From Warburgia ugandensis (Eukaryota; Streptophyta; Magnoliopsida; Canellales; Canellaceae), in the NCBI GenBank assembly GCA_035236585.1, contig CP141127.1:46824001-46888000 (forward strand): DNA of 64,000 nucleotides. Direction: 5' to 3'. Below are positions 61,598-64,000 of the stretch, in pieces (position 1 is the first letter of the stretch; every line of letters starts with the position of its first letter). The notes below the pieces were generated by a model. The model was not told the origin of the DNA and made no database searches. It worked only from the letters and a program-made list of their open reading frames with translations. Made by a program: the position numbers and the translations under genes.

Positions 61598-61607
61598 GAC
61601 ACGTGTC
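61598..61607. promoter_or_regulatory. Palindromic G-box GACACGTGTC
   Basis: A 10-bp palindrome with the CACGTG core, a bZIP/bHLH binding site, lies about 520 bp upstream of the first mapped leader-exon end. A second CACGTG lies at 61316-61321. The link to RHM expression is inferred from position. Confidence 0.5.
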
Positions 61608-61774
61608 ATACTAAGACCGCGTCTAATTTGTATGACGGTTAAACCTAAGCCAAATATCGTCTCTTCCATAAAACCGTTTAATTGATCTTTTCCCTTTCCG
61701 ATTTTCTCTGCCCACGAGTATCACCTTCAACATAATAACAAAGGAATACGTAACGAAAATCCCATGTTTACGCC

Positions 61775-61850
61775 CTCTCTCTCTCTAACAGCTTCGCAGG
61801 CTTCTCTGGTCTTTCTCCACGTTCTTCTCTCTCTCTCTCTCACTCTAATG
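61775..61850 (+). promoter_or_regulatory. Pyrimidine-rich core-promoter/5' UTR patch
   Basis: CT runs at about 61775-61786 and 61823-61846 resemble the Y-patch and CT-rich leaders around plant transcription starts. No clear TATA box is seen, so the start site is only approximate (within about 61780-61900). Confidence 0.45.
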
Positions 61851-62120
61851 CCCACTTTCTTTGTAACTACCCATAACTTTCACCCATCAATCCATCTCCT
61901 CTCATTCCATTCAAACCGTTGACAAGTAGAACCATCAATTGGAATGCAAAAATTATGTTTTCCATCCATTTCAAATCTGCATTGCTTCTTTTTTCTCATC
62001 ACAATCTCTCAAAACTAGACTGCAGATAGCTTAATTTCTCATTAAACACTTCCCCACGGTCTGATCAGATTTGCAAGCGCAGTTACTTAGTCGTGCATCA
62101 TCAAAGCAGTGAACTTCCAG

Positions 62121-62509
62121 GTTTGTTTCATCTATTCTACTGACACTTTCATTAACTATGTTCAGAAACTATCCAATGTAATCATTTAAGAAGCATATTG
62201 AAGTTTTGGTATAGCGATAAAAAATTTAGCTTTTTGAACCGGATGGTCATCACACACAGAAACCTTAGTTGAAACTATCATGTTCTGCAGACACCCATGA
62301 TTTCAAATGTGAAAATTGTCCTTGGGAATCGTACTGTAAACCTGTCGTTAAGTGATTACACTTTACTATACTCTTTCGTATATCATAGCGGGACTTTGTG
62401 GAATGTTTTATAGGTCCCATTTATTGCCCCGGTGTGAAGAACATACTAAAATTTGGGAACAAGGATCATCATCAATTAATTTCCTTTTTTCCCCTTGCAT
62501 TTTTCTCAG
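62121..62509 (+). other. 5' UTR leader intron of RHM
   Basis: The donor CCAG|GTTTGT is at 62121 and the acceptor TTTTCTCAG|GT at 62509, with a pyrimidine-rich tract before it. The intron is 389 bp and AT-rich. The following leader exon is 31 bp and contains an in-frame TAG (62523-62525), so ATG 62541 is the first usable start. Leader introns often raise expression of housekeeping plant genes. Confidence 0.7.
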
Positions 62510-62540
62510 GTCAAGATTGAATTAGGAAAGAGAAGGAGAA

Positions 62541-64000
62541 ATGTCGCATGCAGAAAAATATACGCCAAGGACAATCCTTGTAACTGGTGCAGCCGGCTTC
62601 ATCGCGTCTCATGTAACCAATAGGCTGATTAGGAATTACCCTGATTACAGGATCATAGCACTTGATAAGCTTGACTATTGCTCCAACCTTAAGAACCTCC
62701 TCCCATCTAGATCATCACCCAACATAAAATTTGTGAAGGGTGACATTGCAAGCGCCGATCTCGTCAATCATCTTCTAGTTGCCGAGGGCATTGACACTAT
62801 AATGCACTTCGCCGCCCAAACTCATGTCGACAATTCGTTTGGAAATTCCTTCGAATTCACCAATAATAACATCTATGGGACCCATGTCCTTCTAGAGGCT
62901 TGCAAGGTAACTCGGACAATTGATAGATTCATCCATGTCAGCACCGATGAAGTGTATGGAGAGACTGACATGGAAAGCGATGTGGGCAATCCTGAGGCTT
63001 CGCAACTCCTTCCCACCAATCCCTACTCTGCTAGCAAGGCGGGGGCCGAAATGCTTGTCATGGCCTACCACCGATCCTACGGGCTTCCCGCAATCACAAC
63101 ACGTGGCAACAATGTTTACGGTCCTAATCAATACCCGGAGAAGCTAATACCAAAACTCATCTTATTGGCAATGCAAGGCGCCAAATTGCCCATACATGGT
63201 GATGGCTCGAATGTGAGGAGTTACCTCTACTGTGAAGATGTAGCCGAGGCCTTCGAAGTGATCCTACACTTGGGAGTAATTGGTAGTGTGTACAACATTG
63301 GAACCAAGAAAGAGAGGAGAGTCCTGGATGTGGCTGAGGACATATGCAAGCTTTTCAAGCAAGATCCTAGCGAAGTCATAAAATTCGTCGAAAATCGTCC
63401 ATTCAACGACCAACGTTACTTTATAGATGATCAGAAGCTAAAGAAACTGGGGTGGCATGAGAGAACGCCTTGGGAAGAAGGATTAAGAATTACATTAGAC
63501 TGGTACAAAAATAGTCCAGATTGGTGGGGAGATGTTACTAGCGCTCTTCATCCTCATCCACGGATGAAGTCGGTTGGAGACTTCTTTGACGAATTGTACT
63601 TCTCTGAACTTCAGAAATCTAGCTTTGACGGAGGGGAATCGCAATGTAAGTTTTTGATATATGGGAGGACAGGTTGGATAGGGGGTTTATTAGGTAAGAT
63701 TTGTAAGGCGGGGGGCATACCATTTGAATATGGCAAGGGGAGGTTACAAGATAGGAAATCGATTGCAGAGGATATTAGGAGGGTTAAGCCTACCCATGTT
63801 TTTAATGCAGCCGGGGTGACTGATCGGCCTAATGTAGACTGGTGCGAGTCAAACAAGGTAGAGACTATTCGGACCAATGTGGTTGGGACTCTTACTTTGG
63901 CAGATGTCTGCTGGGAACAAGGGCTTTTGGTGATGAATTTTGCTACTGGGTGCGTATATGAATATGATGCTGAGCGTCCTGAAGGATCTGGGATTGGATT
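62541..64000 (+). CDS. RHM1: Trifunctional UDP-L-rhamnose synthase (RHM), 3' end outside window
   Basis: This cytosolic enzyme converts UDP-D-glucose to UDP-L-rhamnose, the donor for pectin rhamnogalacturonans and rhamnosylated flavonoids. 486 codons are open to the window edge with no intron; family members are about 670 residues. The N-terminal 4,6-dehydratase domain has the NAD-binding G-A-A-G-F-I-A (residues 16-22), H-F-A-A-Q-T-H-V-D and S-T-D-E-V-Y-G. Its catalytic Y-S-A-S-K is at Y162/K166, followed by R-G-N-N-V-Y-G-P. The C-terminal 3,5-epimerase/4-reductase domain begins with its own nucleotide-binding loop G-R-T-G-W-I-G-G (375-382), then N-A-A-G-V-T-D-R-P-N-V-D-W-C and N-F-A-T-G-C-V-Y-E-Y. 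All visible motifs are intact. The closest paralogue (RHM1, 2 or 3) cannot be settled from this part. Confidence 0.95.
   Translation, partial: MSHAEKYTPRTILVTGAAGFIASHVTNRLIRNYPDYRIIALDKLDYCSNLKNLLPSRSSPNIKFVKGDIASADLVNHLLVAEGIDTIMHFAAQTHVDNSFGNSFEFTNNNIYGTHVLLEACKVTRTIDRFIHVSTDEVYGETDMESDVGNPEASQLLPTNPYSASKAGAEMLVMAYHRSYGLPAITTRGNNVYGPNQYPEKLIPKLILLAMQGAKLPIHGDGSNVRSYLYCEDVAEAFEVILHLGVIGSVYNIGTKKERRVLDVAEDICKLFKQDPSEVIKFVENRPFNDQRYFIDDQKLKKLGWHERTPWEEGLRITLDWYKNSPDWWGDVTSALHPHPRMKSVGDFFDELYFSELQKSSFDGGESQCKFLIYGRTGWIGGLLGKICKAGGIPFEYGKGRLQDRKSIAEDIRRVKPTHVFNAAGVTDRPNVDWCESNKVETIRTNVVGTLTLADVCWEQGLLVMNFATGCVYEYDAERPEGSGIG

Overview
The window is nuclear DNA of a flowering plant, species not determinable by eye. 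It is AT-rich, almost every long frame is broken, and most of it is Ty3/gypsy LTR retrotransposons, CACTA (En/Spm) DNA transposons, one RTE-clade LINE and a degenerate satellite. The only clearly intact protein gene is the last one. From 62541 to the window edge an uninterrupted frame encodes the first 486 residues of a trifunctional UDP-L-rhamnose synthase (RHM1/ROL1 type). A leader intron (62121-62509) lies in its 5' UTR and G-boxes lie upstream.

Layout. 1-1837: 3' part of a long gypsy LTR (family T). 1838-3808: 5' end of a minus-strand CACTA element. 3809-7850: plus-strand Athila-like remnant (LTR end, tRNA-Asp-type primer site, gag, protease). 8340-10676: 3' half of another minus-strand CACTA transposase. 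10677-21011: two direct copies of an LTR-like repeat (family C) around a short non-coding interior that holds a second family-T LTR (13986-17579). 22640-26186: plus-strand CACTA accessory gene with introns. 26275-28480: internally deleted minus-strand CACTA. 28531-30990: another probable LTR.

The centrepiece is a nested structure at 31700-55763. I read it as one minus-strand Athila-lineage element with LTRs at 31700-36453 and 54132-55763. Three things have entered it: an RTE LINE (33198-36329) in its 3' LTR; a block of Tekay/Del-like gypsy sequence (37551 to about 43800) in its 3' interior; and a complete 3.7-kb family-T solo LTR with a perfect 5-bp target duplication (46528-50230) in its reverse-transcriptase gene.

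57120-58810 is a tandem array whose monomers alternate between about 308 and 362 bp, a dimeric higher-order pattern. 58852-60131 looks like a non-autonomous CACTA element carrying a plastid-type initiator tRNA (trnfM-CAU). 60132 to about 61590 is unassigned sequence before the rhamnose-synthase promoter.

No genes act together here beyond the ancestral gag-pol order inside each transposon. The best leads are conserved hairpins in the family-T LTRs (one with a compensatory base-pair change), the LTR polarity conflict and local inversion at 41491-43800, and the tRNA passenger whose two diverged stems have kept their pairing.
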